Below, piece by piece: positions 1-9,775 of a stretch of DNA of 53,955 bases (its first letter is position 1; each line of letters begins with the position of its first letter). Position numbers and translations under genes: made by a program. The DNA comes from a bacterium (GTDB lineage: Bacteria; Planctomycetota; UBA1135; GCA-002686595): NCBI GenBank assembly GCA_024226735.1, contig JAAELL010000101.1, forward strand, positions 1-53,955, read 5' to 3'. A model generated the notes under the pieces. The model saw only the letters and a list, made by a program, of their open reading frames with translations. It ran no database searches and was not told the DNA's origin.

Positions 1-1
1 C

Positions 2-1006
2 GACTTCATCGCCGTCGACGTGCTCGGCGCGCTGCCCGAGGTCGTCGAGCCGGGCCGGACCGGGCTGCGCATCATGACCCTGTGGACGTGGTCGATCGCG
101 TACAGGCGCTTCCAACAGGGGATCCTGATTCGCTACGAGCATTCGCACGCGGTCACGTTCGGGACATTCATCCGCCTCGTCGCGAACGCTACCGTGCTAC
201 TCGTCGGATGGCGCAGCGGTGCCTACTCGGGCGTCGCCGTCGCAACGGCGGGCCTGACGACGGGGGTCGTCGTCGAAGCGCTTTACGCAGCATGGCGCGT
301 GCGCCCCGTCCTCACGAGCCAAGTGCGCCCCGCCCCCACCGTGGACGAGCCTCTGAACCTGGGCAAGTTCCTCCGCTTCTACACGCCGCTGGCCCTCGTG
401 CCGCTCGTGACGCTCGTCGTGCAGCCGGTGGCCGCTGGCGCGATGAACCGCATGCCGGACGCGCTGCCGTCGGTCGCGTCGTGGCCCGCGGTCTGGGGCC
501 TGGTCTTCATCACGCGCTCGGTGGGCTTCGCCTACAACGAGGTCGTCGTGACGTTGATCGACGAGCCGGGAAGCGTCCCGGCCCTGCGCCGCTTCCACCG
601 CGTGCTGGCGGTGACGACGGTCTTGATCCTCGTCATGCTCTCGGTGACGCCGCTGGCCGCCCTCTGGTTCGAGCGCGTCTCGGGCCTCGCGCCGGAGCTC
701 GCCGAGCTCAGCCGCGTCGCCGTCGGCTTCGCGATCCTGATGCCCGGCTATCAAGTGCTGCAGAGCTGGTACCAGGGCGCGCTCGTGAAGAGCGGGTACA
801 CGCGGCCCGTGACCATTGCGGTCGCCCTCTACTGCATCGTGAGCGTGTCGTTGCTCAGCCTCGGTACGGTCTGGCAGCCCATGCCCGGGTTGCACTACGC
901 GATGCTCGCGTTCGTCGTCGCCGGGATCACGCAGACGGCGTGGCTCGCGGTGAGCGCACGCGGCGCGATCGCGGAGTTCGCGCGGACACAGCCAACGTCG
1001 AGCTAG
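2..1006 (+). CDS. Multi-pass membrane protein, MOP-flippase/ANKH-like (5' end outside window)
   Basis: The frame is open to the left edge, so the gene starts before the window; 334 codons are visible. About eight hydrophobic segments are spread over the visible part, separated by short Arg-rich loops. The pattern resembles multidrug/oligosaccharidyl-lipid/polysaccharide (MOP) exporters, and the stretch QSWYQGALVKSG recalls bacterial progressive-ankylosis (ANKH) proteins. That assignment is inference from general resemblance and no catalytic motif confirms it. It could instead be another lipid- or polysaccharide-linked flippase. The stop codon TAG at 1004-1006 is part of the CTAG that begins the inverted-repeat element at 1003-1170. 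Confidence 0.6.
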   Translation, partial: DFIAVDVLGALPEVVEPGRTGLRIMTLWTWSIAYRRFQQGILIRYEHSHAVTFGTFIRLVANATVLLVGWRSGAYSGVAVATAGLTTGVVVEALYAAWRVRPVLTSQVRPAPTVDEPLNLGKFLRFYTPLALVPLVTLVVQPVAAGAMNRMPDALPSVASWPAVWGLVFITRSVGFAYNEVVVTLIDEPGSVPALRRFHRVLAVTTVLILVMLSVTPLAALWFERVSGLAPELAELSRVAVGFAILMPGYQVLQSWYQGALVKSGYTRPVTIAVALYCIVSVSLLSLGTVWQPMPGLHYAMLAFVVAGITQTAWLAVSARGAIAEFARTQPTSS

Positions 1007-1170
1007 TGGTGTGATTCACTCTTGTGCGGCATTTTGGTCGGCCCGTACCCGCCCGCTGCTGCGTTGCGCCTCCTCCGAGACTTGCAGCGAAGTCGCGTCG
1101 TCGCTGCGCCTTGCAGCGAACGCGTACGCACCGACCAAAAATGCCGCACAAGAGTGAATCACACCACTAG
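1003..1170. repeat. Inverted-repeat element E1 (168 bp, CTAG at both ends)
   Basis: Two arms of about 39 bp (1003-1041 and 1131-1170) are inverted copies that differ by one extra A. The outermost bases read CTAG then TGGTGTGATTCA, and the right end is the complement. The middle (about 1060-1125) is GC-rich and contains GCGTTGCGCCTCCTCCGA, closely matching the core of E4. There is no coding potential. It lies between convergent genes, and its left CTAG supplies the stop codon of the upstream gene. It could be a MITE-like element, a bidirectional terminator, or both. Confidence 0.85.
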
Positions 1171-1191
1171 GAGCCCGGATCCGGGCTCTAG
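1167..1191. terminator. Perfect GGATCC-centred palindrome bounded by CTAG
   Basis: Positions 1171-1188 are a perfect 18-bp palindrome, GAGCCC-GGATCC-GGGCTC. It is preceded by the CTAG that ends E1 (1167-1170) and overlaps a second CTAG at 1188-1191, which holds the stop codon of the minus-strand gene. The position between convergent genes suits a terminator, though no T tract follows. Confidence 0.5.
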
Positions 1192-1745
1192 TCGGCCGCC
1201 GCCCCATCCTGTCCCCGGATCAGCGCCACCACGTCGCGCGCCACGTCATTGGGCACCGTGAACGTCAGGTTGTACTGCAGGATCTTCCACGCCCCGCCTT
1301 CGCGCCGCAGCACGCCGCTCCCGCGCAGCCCGCCGTAGCCCGCGTTGGTCAGCGCCTCGTCGAACCAGGCGATGCTGCCGTCACGCGAGAGCTCGACGTG
1401 GCGCTCTCCGGGGACGTACTCCCAGCCGGTCCCGCGCGAGAAGTAGGAGTGGACATACGTCCCGAACGCCTCGCGGCTCCAACGCTCCGTCGCGTCGGTC
1501 CCCAGGAACACGGCGTCGCCCGCGAAGTGGCCCATGTAGCGCGCTTCATCGGCTCGTTTCGCGGCGTCGTGCCAGTCGTCGAGGACCGCGCCGACGGCCT
1601 GCTTCTCGTTCGCGACGGACGGCGCTGCGCCCGAGGATGCGTGCTCCGCGCTCGGAGGACTCGTGCAAGCGATGACCGAGACTGCCAAGAGGCCGATCGC
1701 CCCGGTCCGGACGTTTGAGAGCAGTAGCGATTGGAGGACAGTCAT
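1188..1745 (-). CDS. NTF2-like (SnoaL-type) lipoprotein
   Basis: A 185-residue protein from the ATG at 1745; an upstream in-frame start would add 11 residues ahead of a good lipoprotein signal. The N-terminus has a short positive region, a hydrophobic core and a lipobox ending SVIAC, then a Ser/Ala-rich linker. Residues about 45-165 form one SnoaL/NTF2-like domain of the calcium/calmodulin-kinase-association or DUF4440 type. Its features are a helix VGAVLDDWHDAAKRAD, a FLGTDATERW strand and an AWKILQYN end. Such domains bind small ligands or act as simple enzymes, and the substrate here cannot be read. The stop lies in the CTAG at 1188-1191. The start is 69 bp from the divergent CRTAC1-like gene. 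Confidence 0.8.
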   Translation of the reverse strand: MTVLQSLLLSNVRTGAIGLLAVSVIACTSPPSAEHASSGAAPSVANEKQAVGAVLDDWHDAAKRADEARYMGHFAGDAVFLGTDATERWSREAFGTYVHSYFSRGTGWEYVPGERHVELSRDGSIAWFDEALTNAGYGGLRGSGVLRREGGAWKILQYNLTFTVPNDVARDVVALIRGQDGAAAD

Positions 1746-1813
1746 GGGTCGCGGAGTGTATCCCCTCCCATGGCCCATTGCCTCAGGCGACGCCGAGCCC
1801 TAGCCTCCGACGA

Positions 1814-4800
1814 GTGAGGCACCTCCCTTCCGGCCCCAGCCCGTTCTTCGTGGTCCTCGCGCTCCTCGCGGGCTGCGGCGATTCCGCCTCGCCCGAGGGC
1901 TTTCCGATCGAGCCTCCGGAGCCGTACGAGCGCGACCTGCTCGTCGTCGACGCGGCGGCGCAGGCCGCAGAGCGGGATCTTGCGCAGACCTGGCTCGCGG
2001 GCATCGTCGGCGGCGACGACCGGCGCGCGAGCGAAGCGCTGGCTGCGGGCTTCCGCGGCCGCTTCCCGACGCTCGCCGAGCGGCGCGCGGTGCCGGACCC
2101 GCGGGTCGACGTGCACGTGCTCGAACAGGACGCTGACGCCCTCGCCCTCGATGCGGACGGACTGCTCGCCGCCCTGTTCGCGTACGTGGCGGACTGGTCG
2201 CACTTCGGGCGCAACGAGCTCGAGGCCGACCGGTTCTGGCTCGCGCCCGACGGAAAGCACGCGACCGCTCGCGCCGCACTGCATCTCGCGGGCGGGCACA
2301 CCTCCGCCCGCGCCGAGCTGCGCGCCACGCTCGAGCTCGCGCTCGTCCACGAGACGCGCTGGCGCATCGAACGGCTCGACCTCGTAGAAGGCGTGCACCT
2401 GGAACGCACGGGGGCCGGGTTCGTCGACGTCACCGACATGGTCGGCCTGCACTACAACGTGTCCGACGAGAACGAACGCATGGCCCGCTCGTTCATCGAC
2501 CAGCACCGCACGCTCGCCCTCGGGGGCCTGTCCGCGGTCGACTGGAACGCGGACGGCTTCTGGGACCTGATCGGCACGCGCCGCGGACAGATCGCGACGC
2601 TGTTTCTCAATGACGGAGCCGGGGGCTTCGTCCCCGAACGCCTCCCGATGACGAGCCCGCGTGAGCACGGCAGCTTCCTGCTCTACGTCGACCTCGACGG
2701 CGACGGCACGCAGGAGCTCGTCGGCTCGGAGGTCCTCTCGTTCGAGGGGGCGCGTGCACGTATCGGTCTGTACGTCCAGTACGACGGGTTCTGGGAGCTC
2801 GATGCGGATGCGTTCGAGTTCGACAACCCCGCCGGCCTGAGGCGCCTGTCGGTTCAGACCGTGGTCCCGCTCGACGCGAACGGCGACGGCCTGCTCGACC
2901 TGTTCTTCGCCGTGTACGGCAACGCGCACTCGCGCGGAGAGGACTACAACACGGTCGAGGCGCACGACGGAGCGGACAACCTGCTGTTCATCAACCACGG
3001 CGGGCTGAAGTTCGTCGAGGAGTCCGACGCGCGCGGCATCCACGGCACGCAGTACACCTACGTGGCACAGGCCTTCGACTTCGACGGCGACGGAGACGAG
3101 GACCTGTTCGAGGGCAACGACTTCGGTCCGAACATCCTCTGGCTCAACGACGGCACCGGGAAGTTCCAGGCGGACGAGACACTTGGCTTCGGTGGCGTCT
3201 CCGCCTACACGATGGGCGTGACGCTCGCCGACTGGGACAACTCCGGGCAATGGAGCCTGTACGTCTCGAACATGTCGTCCGAGCAGGGCGCGCGCCTCGT
3301 GCCGCTCGCCGATGGCATCGATGAGCCGATGCGCAACCGCATCGCGACCATCGCCCAGGGCAACATGCTGTACCGCCAGGGCCAGCCCGGCGCCCCGTGG
3401 ATCGAGCACGCCGTCAGCGCGCACTGCAACGAAGCCGAGTGGGCCTGGGGCTCGGTCTTCGTCGACGTCGACAACGACGGAGACCGCGATCTGTACGTCA
3501 CGAACGGCTTTACGTCCCACTCGGACGCGTCGCTCGGGGACTGGCAGACGTATTACTGGAATCAAGTCATCGCGGACGGAGGCTTCCTCGAGCGCGGCGA
3601 GCGCAGTACGGACGTCAACGCCGAGCACGCCTTCGAGGGCTCGTTCAACGGCTACGAGCGCGACCGGCTCTTCTACGCCGCCGAAGGGGATCGCTCGCGG
3701 TTCTACGACGCGGCTTCGGTCTTCGGCGTCGATGCGCAGCACGACGGACGCTGCGTCGTCCCGGTCGACGTCGATGGCGACGGCGACCTCGACCTGGCGC
3801 TGTGGACGCTGCAAGGCCTGCGCCTGCTCGACAACCGCGCGGCAAGCGGACACTTCGCGCGCATCGCCTTACTCACCGACAAGGGACGTCTCGCCCTCGG
3901 CGCGACGGTGCACGTGACCGCACGGGGCGTGACGCAGCGCGACCGGGTCAAGATCGTCGACGGCTTCCAGACCCAGGTCCCGAGCGAGCTGCACTTCGGC
4001 CTCGGCGACGCGGAGCGCATCGAGCGCATCGAGGTGCATTGGACCTCGGGCGGCGTCTCCACGTGGACCGACTTGCCCGTCGACGCGCGGATCGTGCTGC
4101 GCGAAGGCTCCGATGCGCACCGAGCCGAGGCGCTGCCGAGCTGGCCGGCAACGGCGCGCCCGCAGGGCGTCGCGTCCCTCGAGCCGACCATCCTCGACCG
4201 CGTCGGCGGCGGCGCCGAGTCGGTCACGGAGCCCGATCACCCAACCGTCGCGCGCTTCATCACGAGCGTGGACGAGAACCCGCCGTGGCCCGACTTCTCG
4301 ACGCTGCGCGCCGCCCGACCCGAAGCGCGTTGCGTCGTGATCGTCCCCGAGGCGCTGGCCGCGCAAGACCGCGAGCGCATCGCGGCCAAGCTCGCCGATC
4401 GCGCGCCCGTGCTCGTCGCGCAGGACGCGTTCCTGCAGCGCGCCGTCGGCGCAGCCCCGCCGCCGCAGGCGACGCTCGTACTCGACCGCCGCGGCCGCCT
4501 GCGCCGCGCCTTCCTGCGCCAGGTCGGCGCGAAGGAGCTCGCCCGCGTGCTCGGTGAGCTGGCGGACGAGCCGCCGTTCGCGGACCTCTTGATCGAGTCG
4601 GGCCGCCTCGCGCTACGGCGGGGACAGTTCCGCGATGCCGCGAAGTTCTTCCAACGCGCCGTCAAGGTCGACTCCGGGCTGGCACGTGCGTACGAGGGCA
4701 TGGCCCGCGCGCACGTCTACCTCGGTCAGCTCGAGCTGGCCGAGGAGGCGTACCTGCGTTCGATCCAAGCGGATCCGGACTACGCGCTCGGGCACTACAA

Positions 4801-5149
4801 CCTCGGAGTGACGCGCAACAACCTCGGCCGGCCATCGGAGGCGGTCGCTTCGCTGCAAGAAGCGCTGCGCATCTCGGGCGACGACCTGCCCACTCTGCGC
4901 GCGCTGGGCGAGGCCGCTCTACGCTCGGATCGGCTCGAGCTCGCCGACGACGCGTACCGACGCGCGATTCGGCTGTCACCGGAAGACTTCGACCTCGTAC
5001 TGACGCGTGGCAAGGTGCTCGGCAAGCGCAAGCTGTACGCCGAAGCGAAGAAGGTCTTCGAGCATGCCTTGCGCCTGCGCCCGCGCGCGGGCGAGGCACG
5101 CGACGCGCTGCGGCTCGTCGAGCGACTCATCTCCGAAGACCCGCATTGA
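1814..5149 (+). CDS. CRTAC1-like lipoprotein: VCBS/FG-GAP repeats, ASPIC/UnbV domain, TPR tail
   Basis: I start it at GTG 1814, which gives a clean lipoprotein signal (hydrophobic core, LALLAGC) and 1111 residues. A longer frame from 1715 would overlap the start of the divergent gene. After a helical N-terminal domain comes FVDVTDMVGL (about residue 203), the usual entry to a beta-propeller. Repeated D-x-D/N-x-D-G calcium loops follow to about residue 680, for example DLDGDGTQEL, DFDGDGDEDL and DVDNDGDRDL. An ASPIC/UnbV domain occupies about 683-765 (LHFGLGDAERIERIEVHW). A redoxin-like stretch without CxxC follows, then four or five TPRs from about 926 to the end. The predicted location is extracytoplasmic and the role is probably binding or scaffolding. 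The malic enzyme follows 40 bp later. Confidence 0.88.
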   Translation: MRHLPSGPSPFFVVLALLAGCGDSASPEGFPIEPPEPYERDLLVVDAAAQAAERDLAQTWLAGIVGGDDRRASEALAAGFRGRFPTLAERRAVPDPRVDVHVLEQDADALALDADGLLAALFAYVADWSHFGRNELEADRFWLAPDGKHATARAALHLAGGHTSARAELRATLELALVHETRWRIERLDLVEGVHLERTGAGFVDVTDMVGLHYNVSDENERMARSFIDQHRTLALGGLSAVDWNADGFWDLIGTRRGQIATLFLNDGAGGFVPERLPMTSPREHGSFLLYVDLDGDGTQELVGSEVLSFEGARARIGLYVQYDGFWELDADAFEFDNPAGLRRLSVQTVVPLDANGDGLLDLFFAVYGNAHSRGEDYNTVEAHDGADNLLFINHGGLKFVEESDARGIHGTQYTYVAQAFDFDGDGDEDLFEGNDFGPNILWLNDGTGKFQADETLGFGGVSAYTMGVTLADWDNSGQWSLYVSNMSSEQGARLVPLADGIDEPMRNRIATIAQGNMLYRQGQPGAPWIEHAVSAHCNEAEWAWGSVFVDVDNDGDRDLYVTNGFTSHSDASLGDWQTYYWNQVIADGGFLERGERSTDVNAEHAFEGSFNGYERDRLFYAAEGDRSRFYDAASVFGVDAQHDGRCVVPVDVDGDGDLDLALWTLQGLRLLDNRAASGHFARIALLTDKGRLALGATVHVTARGVTQRDRVKIVDGFQTQVPSELHFGLGDAERIERIEVHWTSGGVSTWTDLPVDARIVLREGSDAHRAEALPSWPATARPQGVASLEPTILDRVGGGAESVTEPDHPTVARFITSVDENPPWPDFSTLRAARPEARCVVIVPEALAAQDRERIAAKLADRAPVLVAQDAFLQRAVGAAPPPQATLVLDRRGRLRRAFLRQVGAKELARVLGELADEPPFADLLIESGRLALRRGQFRDAAKFFQRAVKVDSGLARAYEGMARAHVYLGQLELAEEAYLRSIQADPDYALGHYNLGVTRNNLGRPSEAVASLQEALRISGDDLPTLRALGEAALRSDRLELADDAYRRAIRLSPEDFDLVLTRGKVLGKRKLYAEAKKVFEHALRLRPRAGEARDALRLVERLISEDPH

Positions 5150-5189
5150 CCTCGAAGCCGCCTACCTCAAGCCCGCAGTGGGAGACGAC

Positions 5190-6380
5190 ATGTCCGATCC
5201 TTTCCAGGAATCGCTCGCGATGCATCGCGAGCACCACGGCAAGCTCGCGGTGCGCTCGAAGGTCCCGCTCGAGACGCGCGAGGACCTGTCGCGCGCCTAC
5301 AGCCCGGGTGTCGCCGAACCGTGCCGCGCGATCGCGGCGGACAAGGCGCTCGCGCGCGAGCTGACGGTCAAGGGCAACTCGATCGCCGTCGTGACCGACG
5401 GCACCGCCGTGCTCGGCCTGGGCGACATCGGTCCGGAGGCCGCGCTGCCAGTGATGGAGGGCAAGGCACTGCTCTTCAAGCGCTTCGCCGACATCGATGC
5501 GTGGCCGATCTGCCTGGGCACGACGGACACCGACGAGATCGTCGAGACCGTGCGCCGCCTCGCCCCGGGCTTCGGGGGCATCAACCTCGAGGACATCGCC
5601 GCCCCGCGCTGCTTCGAGATCGAGGAGCGGCTGCAGGACCTGGGCATCCCGGTCTTCCACGACGACCAGCACGGCACCGCGATCGTCCTGTTGGCGGGGC
5701 TGATCAACGCCGCGAAGGTCACCGGCCGCACTCTCGGCGAGATGAGCGTCGTCATCAACGGAGCCGGTGCCGCGGGCACCGCGATCGCGAAGTTTCTGCG
5801 CTGCGTCGGCTTCGACCCCCGCGAGTGCTGGCCAGTCGGCGAGGTGGTCATGTGCGACTCGCGCGGTGCGATCCACGCAGGCCGCGAGGATCTGAACCCC
5901 GCCAAGCGCGAGCTCCTCGGCTACACCAACCGCGGCGGCAAGAGCGGTTCCCTGCAGGAAGTCCTCTCGGGCGCACAGGTCTTCATCGGTGTCAGCGTCG
6001 CCGACGTGCTCAGCGCCGAGGACGTGCGCACGATGGCGGACGATCCGATCCTCTTTCCGATGGCGAACCCCGTTCCCGAGATCATGCCCGAGCTGGCGCT
6101 CGAGGCGGGCGCGGCGGTCGTCGGCACCGGGCGCAGCGACTACCCCAACCAGGTGAACAACGTCCTCGCCTTCCCGGGCATCTTCCGCGGCGCGCTCGAT
6201 GCCGGCGCGACGCGCATCACCGCGCACATGAAGGTCGCGGCGGCGTACGCGCTCGCGGACGCCGTCGACGAGCCGGTGCCCGAGCGGATCCTGCCGAGCG
6301 CGCAGGAGATGGAAGCGATCATGCCACGCGTCGCGGAGGCCGTCGCGGCGGCGGCACGCGAGGAGCTCGACCTGGAGTAG
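5190..6380 (+). CDS. NAD(P)-dependent malic enzyme (oxaloacetate-decarboxylating)
   Basis: A 396-residue protein from ATG 5190, preceded by GGGAG at 5180-5184. It converts malate to pyruvate and CO2. Visible family marks are YSPGVAEPC near the N-terminus, VKGNSIAVVTDGTAVLGLGD, the substrate/metal segment FHDDQHGTAIV, and a Rossmann loop NGAGAAGTAIAKF. PMANPVPEIMPE and GRSDYPNQVNNVLAFPGIFRGAL follow in the expected order. Length and order fit the short bacterial class without a fused phosphotransacetylase domain. Whether it prefers NAD or NADP cannot be judged by eye. It is 40 bp downstream of the CRTAC1-like gene and may share its transcript, and it is convergent with the DUF6807 gene 12 bp away. 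Confidence 0.95.
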   Translation: MSDPFQESLAMHREHHGKLAVRSKVPLETREDLSRAYSPGVAEPCRAIAADKALARELTVKGNSIAVVTDGTAVLGLGDIGPEAALPVMEGKALLFKRFADIDAWPICLGTTDTDEIVETVRRLAPGFGGINLEDIAAPRCFEIEERLQDLGIPVFHDDQHGTAIVLLAGLINAAKVTGRTLGEMSVVINGAGAAGTAIAKFLRCVGFDPRECWPVGEVVMCDSRGAIHAGREDLNPAKRELLGYTNRGGKSGSLQEVLSGAQVFIGVSVADVLSAEDVRTMADDPILFPMANPVPEIMPELALEAGAAVVGTGRSDYPNQVNNVLAFPGIFRGALDAGATRITAHMKVAAAYALADAVDEPVPERILPSAQEMEAIMPRVAEAVAAAAREELDLE

Positions 6381-6392
6381 GCCGGCCGCGCG

Positions 6393-7547
6393 TCACTCGG
6401 CCGTCTGCCGCGTGACGGCGCGGACGTCGACGGGCTCGGCGAAGTCGAGCCACATCCGTTGGAGCACGGCGGGATCGAGCGGCCCGTCGAAAGCCACGAG
6501 CCGGTACCGGGCGATCCACTGCCCGTCGATGGCGAACTCCCCCATCCGGCACGGTGCGAAGCAGAAGTACGGGTTGCTCGGGTGGATGCGCACGGGCTGT
6601 GGTGCGCGCGGGTTCTCGGGAGCCGAGAAGACCACGAGCCCTGCGTCAGGGCCGGCCATCGCGCACCAGTCGACACGCTCGCCGTCGCCGGCGGCGCGAT
6701 CGGACCCGGTGCTGGTGGCGAACCGCGCGACGTCCCCCTCCCACGCCTCGGGCCCGCGCACGGCGAAGCCGCCGTAGCCGTGCTCGAGGACGGTGAAGTC
6801 CCCGGCGTTCGCCAGCTTCGTCGTCACATCGAGCACCGTCGCGTGCGGGGCCGCGTAGGCGACCAGCTCCCACGTCTCCTCGAGCGCCGTCCGCGCGCGC
6901 TCGACGTCGACATGCCGCTGGTGGGCGCGCAGCCAGCCCGCGACGGCGCCCGCGCCCGACGCGGTGACGCCGACGCACTCGATCCGCCCCGTCTCCTCCG
7001 CCGCGTTCCAAAAATCGATCTCCCGCCCGTCGAAGAGCGCGCGCGTCCACGCGAGGAACACGCCGTGCTGGTGGCGATGCGAACGTGGGGAGTCGCCGGT
7101 CACCACGTGCCCCGACGGGGAGCGCAAGGGGTGGATGTACGCGCTTCGGGCGAAAATGGGATCGACATCCGCGGGCGGCGTGACCGGCCGATCGCGGTAG
7201 ACGAACAGCTCGCGCGCACCAGCGGCAACGACGATGCCCCGCTCCTCGCGCGTCGCGGACATGCGTGACGCCGGCCCCGGACCGCGCAGGAGGCGATAGC
7301 GCCGCACGTCTCCGGCATCGATATGCCCGCGCGCGACCCAAACGAGCTCGCCGTCGAGCACCTGCACCGGGACCGACGCGCCGTCCGCGTCCTCCAGCGC
7401 GTAGGCGTCCCACCCGTCGAGGTCGCGCGGCAGCTCCCAGCGCACGATGCTGTCCACGCGCGCATGCGCTCCGGCGGAGAGCTCCAGCTCGATCCCCGCC
7501 CGCGTCCCCGAACACCCGACCAGAAGCAAACAGAGGAGGCTGCGCAT
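6393..7547 (-). CDS. DUF6807 (PmoA-family) lipoprotein
   Basis: A 384-residue protein starting MRSLLCLLLVGC, so a very short lipoprotein signal. The family mark lies near residues 140-180: HPLRSPSGHVVTGDSPRSHRHQHGVFLAWT followed by GREIDFWN (written here in parts; the first part is at about + positions 7020-7130). This His-rich segment is typical of DUF6807, often called PmoA-like, which is common in planctomycete sugar and polysaccharide loci. The biochemical role is not established. It is divergent from the heparinase-like gene, with only 23 bp between the two starts, so the two are probably co-regulated. Confidence 0.85.
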   Translation of the reverse strand: MRSLLCLLLVGCSGTRAGIELELSAGAHARVDSIVRWELPRDLDGWDAYALEDADGASVPVQVLDGELVWVARGHIDAGDVRRYRLLRGPGPASRMSATREERGIVVAAGARELFVYRDRPVTPPADVDPIFARSAYIHPLRSPSGHVVTGDSPRSHRHQHGVFLAWTRALFDGREIDFWNAAEETGRIECVGVTASGAGAVAGWLRAHQRHVDVERARTALEETWELVAYAAPHATVLDVTTKLANAGDFTVLEHGYGGFAVRGPEAWEGDVARFATSTGSDRAAGDGERVDWCAMAGPDAGLVVFSAPENPRAPQPVRIHPSNPYFCFAPCRMGEFAIDGQWIARYRLVAFDGPLDPAVLQRMWLDFAEPVDVRAVTRQTAE

Positions 7548-7570
7548 CGCTCGTGTAGGGTAAGCGCCCG

Positions 7571-9775
7571 ATGCGACGCGTTCTCCTGTTCTTGATCATC
7601 ACCCCTTCCCTGTTCGCCCAGGCCGACCTCGCCCCGTTCCGGCACGCACTCGAGGAGGGCGCCGCGCGGCTGCCCGAAGTCGAGGCGCGCTGGCGCGAGC
7701 GCCTGAAGCCCACGGGCGTGAACGCCGCCTCCTTCGCCCAGCTCTTCGGGTACGACCCTCCACGGCATGCGCTCTCCCTCGCCTTCCTCGCGGGTTTCCT
7801 GTTTGAGCAGGGCGGCGACGAGGCCGATGCCGTGCGCGCGGCGCGCCTGCTCGCACGCTACGCCGACTATCGCAGCGAGTATCCGCCGGAGCTCGCGCAG
7901 GCCCGGGTCGAGTACGCCGGCGAGCTGCCGGCCACGACCAACTTCTTCCATCTGCCGGACTTCGCCGAGACCTGGGCGCGCATCCGCTCGTCCCCGGCGA
8001 TCGGCGCCGAACGCCGCACGAAGATCGAGTCCGCCCTCGCGGGGAGCGCCGACTTCGTGCTCGTGTTCCCCGAATGGGGCGCGCACAACCGTGCGATCCT
8101 GCGCGCGCTCGGGCTCGCCAGCTGCGCGGCGGCGTTGCCGGACCACCCCCGTGCGGGTGATTGGTCCAAGATGGCGGAGATCCTCGCGGACGACAGCCAA
8201 GGCGCATGGGAGGTCGAGGACGCGCAGCACTACCACCCGATCTGGCTGCACGCGCTCTTGCGCTACGCACGCGTCAGCGGCGACGAGCGCGTGTACGCGA
8301 GCCCGCAGGTGCGCACCTATCTCGCGATGTACGTCGCGCTGCTCGCGCCCGGCGGGTTCGTGCCGGACTTCGGCGACGGCTGGTGGCGCAGCTCCCTGCG
8401 GGACTACTACGCGTGCTTCGCCCTCGGCGCCGCGGGGACGGGAGACCCGGAGCTCGCATGGGCCGCCGAGCGCGTGCGCACCGCCCTTCCGGCCGAGGAC
8501 CCGGAGGCGCCGAGCCTCGGCGAGGCGCTCCTGCGCGCGCGCCTGTTCGACAACCCGCCGCTCCCGGCGCCGCGCGAGCCCGATCCCGCGCGGACGCGCG
8601 TCGACGACGTGATCGGCAAGAAGGTCGTGCTGCGCACGGGTTGGGATGACGACGACCTCTACCTGTTGCTCAATTATCGCGACGAGGGTGATTGGGGACG
8701 GCTGCACCGCGACTACCTGCGCCAAACGCTCGCGGTCGAGCACGAGAAGATGCACCACGGGCACGCCGACGAGAATGCGATCGTCGCGTTCATGGACGGG
8801 GGCTCGGTCCTCATGCACGACGCCGGCTACCGCGACGCGGTCCCCAGCGGCCCGAACGGCGCGTGGCGCGCGGACGTGTTCCACAACCGCCTCGTCGTCC
8901 GCCCGCGCGTGCGCGCAGAGGGCGAGAGCCTACGCGAGCTCCTGCTCGACGAGGGCCACTACCGGCCGGTGCGCACCGACCGCATCGACTTCCTGCACTT
9001 CGAGCTCGGCACGTACGCACGCACGCGGGTCGATGCGGGCGAGGCGGGCTGGGTCTGGGACCGCACGCTGTTCCTGACGGGCGAACCGCGCGTCGTCGTC
9101 GTCGTCGACTCGGTGCTCGTGACTCGCGCGGGCGAGTACACGTTCGCGAACCTGTTCGCTGTCGGCGAGCTGGTCGGCGCCGGTGCCGACCAGGCTGTGG
9201 GGCGCACGGTCCGGATCGGAAGACACGAGCTGGCGCACACGCGAAACCTCGTCGTCGCGATGCCGGGCGAGGAGCTCGCGAGCTTTCCCCTGTCGCGGCA
9301 CGGGCACGAGGAGCAGGTCGTGCACGCCGTCCGCGAGGGGCGCTTCGAGCGCGGCGAGCGCCTGGCATTCGTGACCTTGCTGTGGCCGGTGGAGCCTGGA
9401 ACGGACGCGGGCACGTCGCGGATCGTCCCAACGTCGGTCGGGGATGCGGCGGTGGCCGTCGAGATCGATTCACTGCTCACGATCCTGGTCAAGACCGACC
9501 TCGAGCACGGCCTCCTCGACGAGCAGAGGCCGCGCTACACGCCGGAGCGCGGACGCGTCGAAGCGAACGGACTCGCGACCGACGCGGACTTCCTCGTCGT
9601 CCGGCGCTCGGGGGCCGAGGCGCGCTGGGGAGCTAGCAACATGACCCACGTGCACGTCGGGGCGATCGAGGCCTTCGCAGCCCGGCCGTTCCAGGTCTTC
9701 CAGACGAGCGGGCGCTCGGACGTCGTCGGGAGGGCGAAGTGGCGGAAGTGGGAGGGGACGACGTGGTTGGACTGA
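7571..9775 (+). CDS. Secreted heparinase II/III-family polysaccharide lyase
   Basis: A 734-residue protein with signal peptide MRRVLLFLIITPSLFAQA. The N-terminal half (about 30-330) is helical with repeated Tyr/Arg/Trp segments such as LARYADYRSEYP and HNRAILRALGL, as in the alpha/alpha toroid of alginate lyase/heparinase enzymes. The C-terminal half begins near VVLRTGWDDDDLYLLLNYRD and carries HADENAIVAFMDGGSVLMHDAGYRD, the usual heparinase II/III beta-sandwich signature. It probably cleaves an acidic polysaccharide outside the cytoplasm; which one is unknown. It shares a 23-bp divergent promoter region with the DUF6807 gene. A frame-broken DUF1801 gene runs toward its 3' end from the other strand. 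Confidence 0.85.
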   Translation: MRRVLLFLIITPSLFAQADLAPFRHALEEGAARLPEVEARWRERLKPTGVNAASFAQLFGYDPPRHALSLAFLAGFLFEQGGDEADAVRAARLLARYADYRSEYPPELAQARVEYAGELPATTNFFHLPDFAETWARIRSSPAIGAERRTKIESALAGSADFVLVFPEWGAHNRAILRALGLASCAAALPDHPRAGDWSKMAEILADDSQGAWEVEDAQHYHPIWLHALLRYARVSGDERVYASPQVRTYLAMYVALLAPGGFVPDFGDGWWRSSLRDYYACFALGAAGTGDPELAWAAERVRTALPAEDPEAPSLGEALLRARLFDNPPLPAPREPDPARTRVDDVIGKKVVLRTGWDDDDLYLLLNYRDEGDWGRLHRDYLRQTLAVEHEKMHHGHADENAIVAFMDGGSVLMHDAGYRDAVPSGPNGAWRADVFHNRLVVRPRVRAEGESLRELLLDEGHYRPVRTDRIDFLHFELGTYARTRVDAGEAGWVWDRTLFLTGEPRVVVVVDSVLVTRAGEYTFANLFAVGELVGAGADQAVGRTVRIGRHELAHTRNLVVAMPGEELASFPLSRHGHEEQVVHAVREGRFERGERLAFVTLLWPVEPGTDAGTSRIVPTSVGDAAVAVEIDSLLTILVKTDLEHGLLDEQRPRYTPERGRVEANGLATDADFLVVRRSGAEARWGASNMTHVHVGAIEAFAARPFQVFQTSGRSDVVGRAKWRKWEGTTWLD

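Noticed and set aside
1003..1170. Integron attC-like site
   Set aside because: The ends lack the GTTRRRY/RYYYAAC core sites of attC, and no integron integrase is present.
1742..3853. A 703-residue minus-strand frame opposite the CRTAC1-like gene
   Set aside because: Val/Asp/Arg-biased shadow created by the repeated calcium-loop codons on the real strand.
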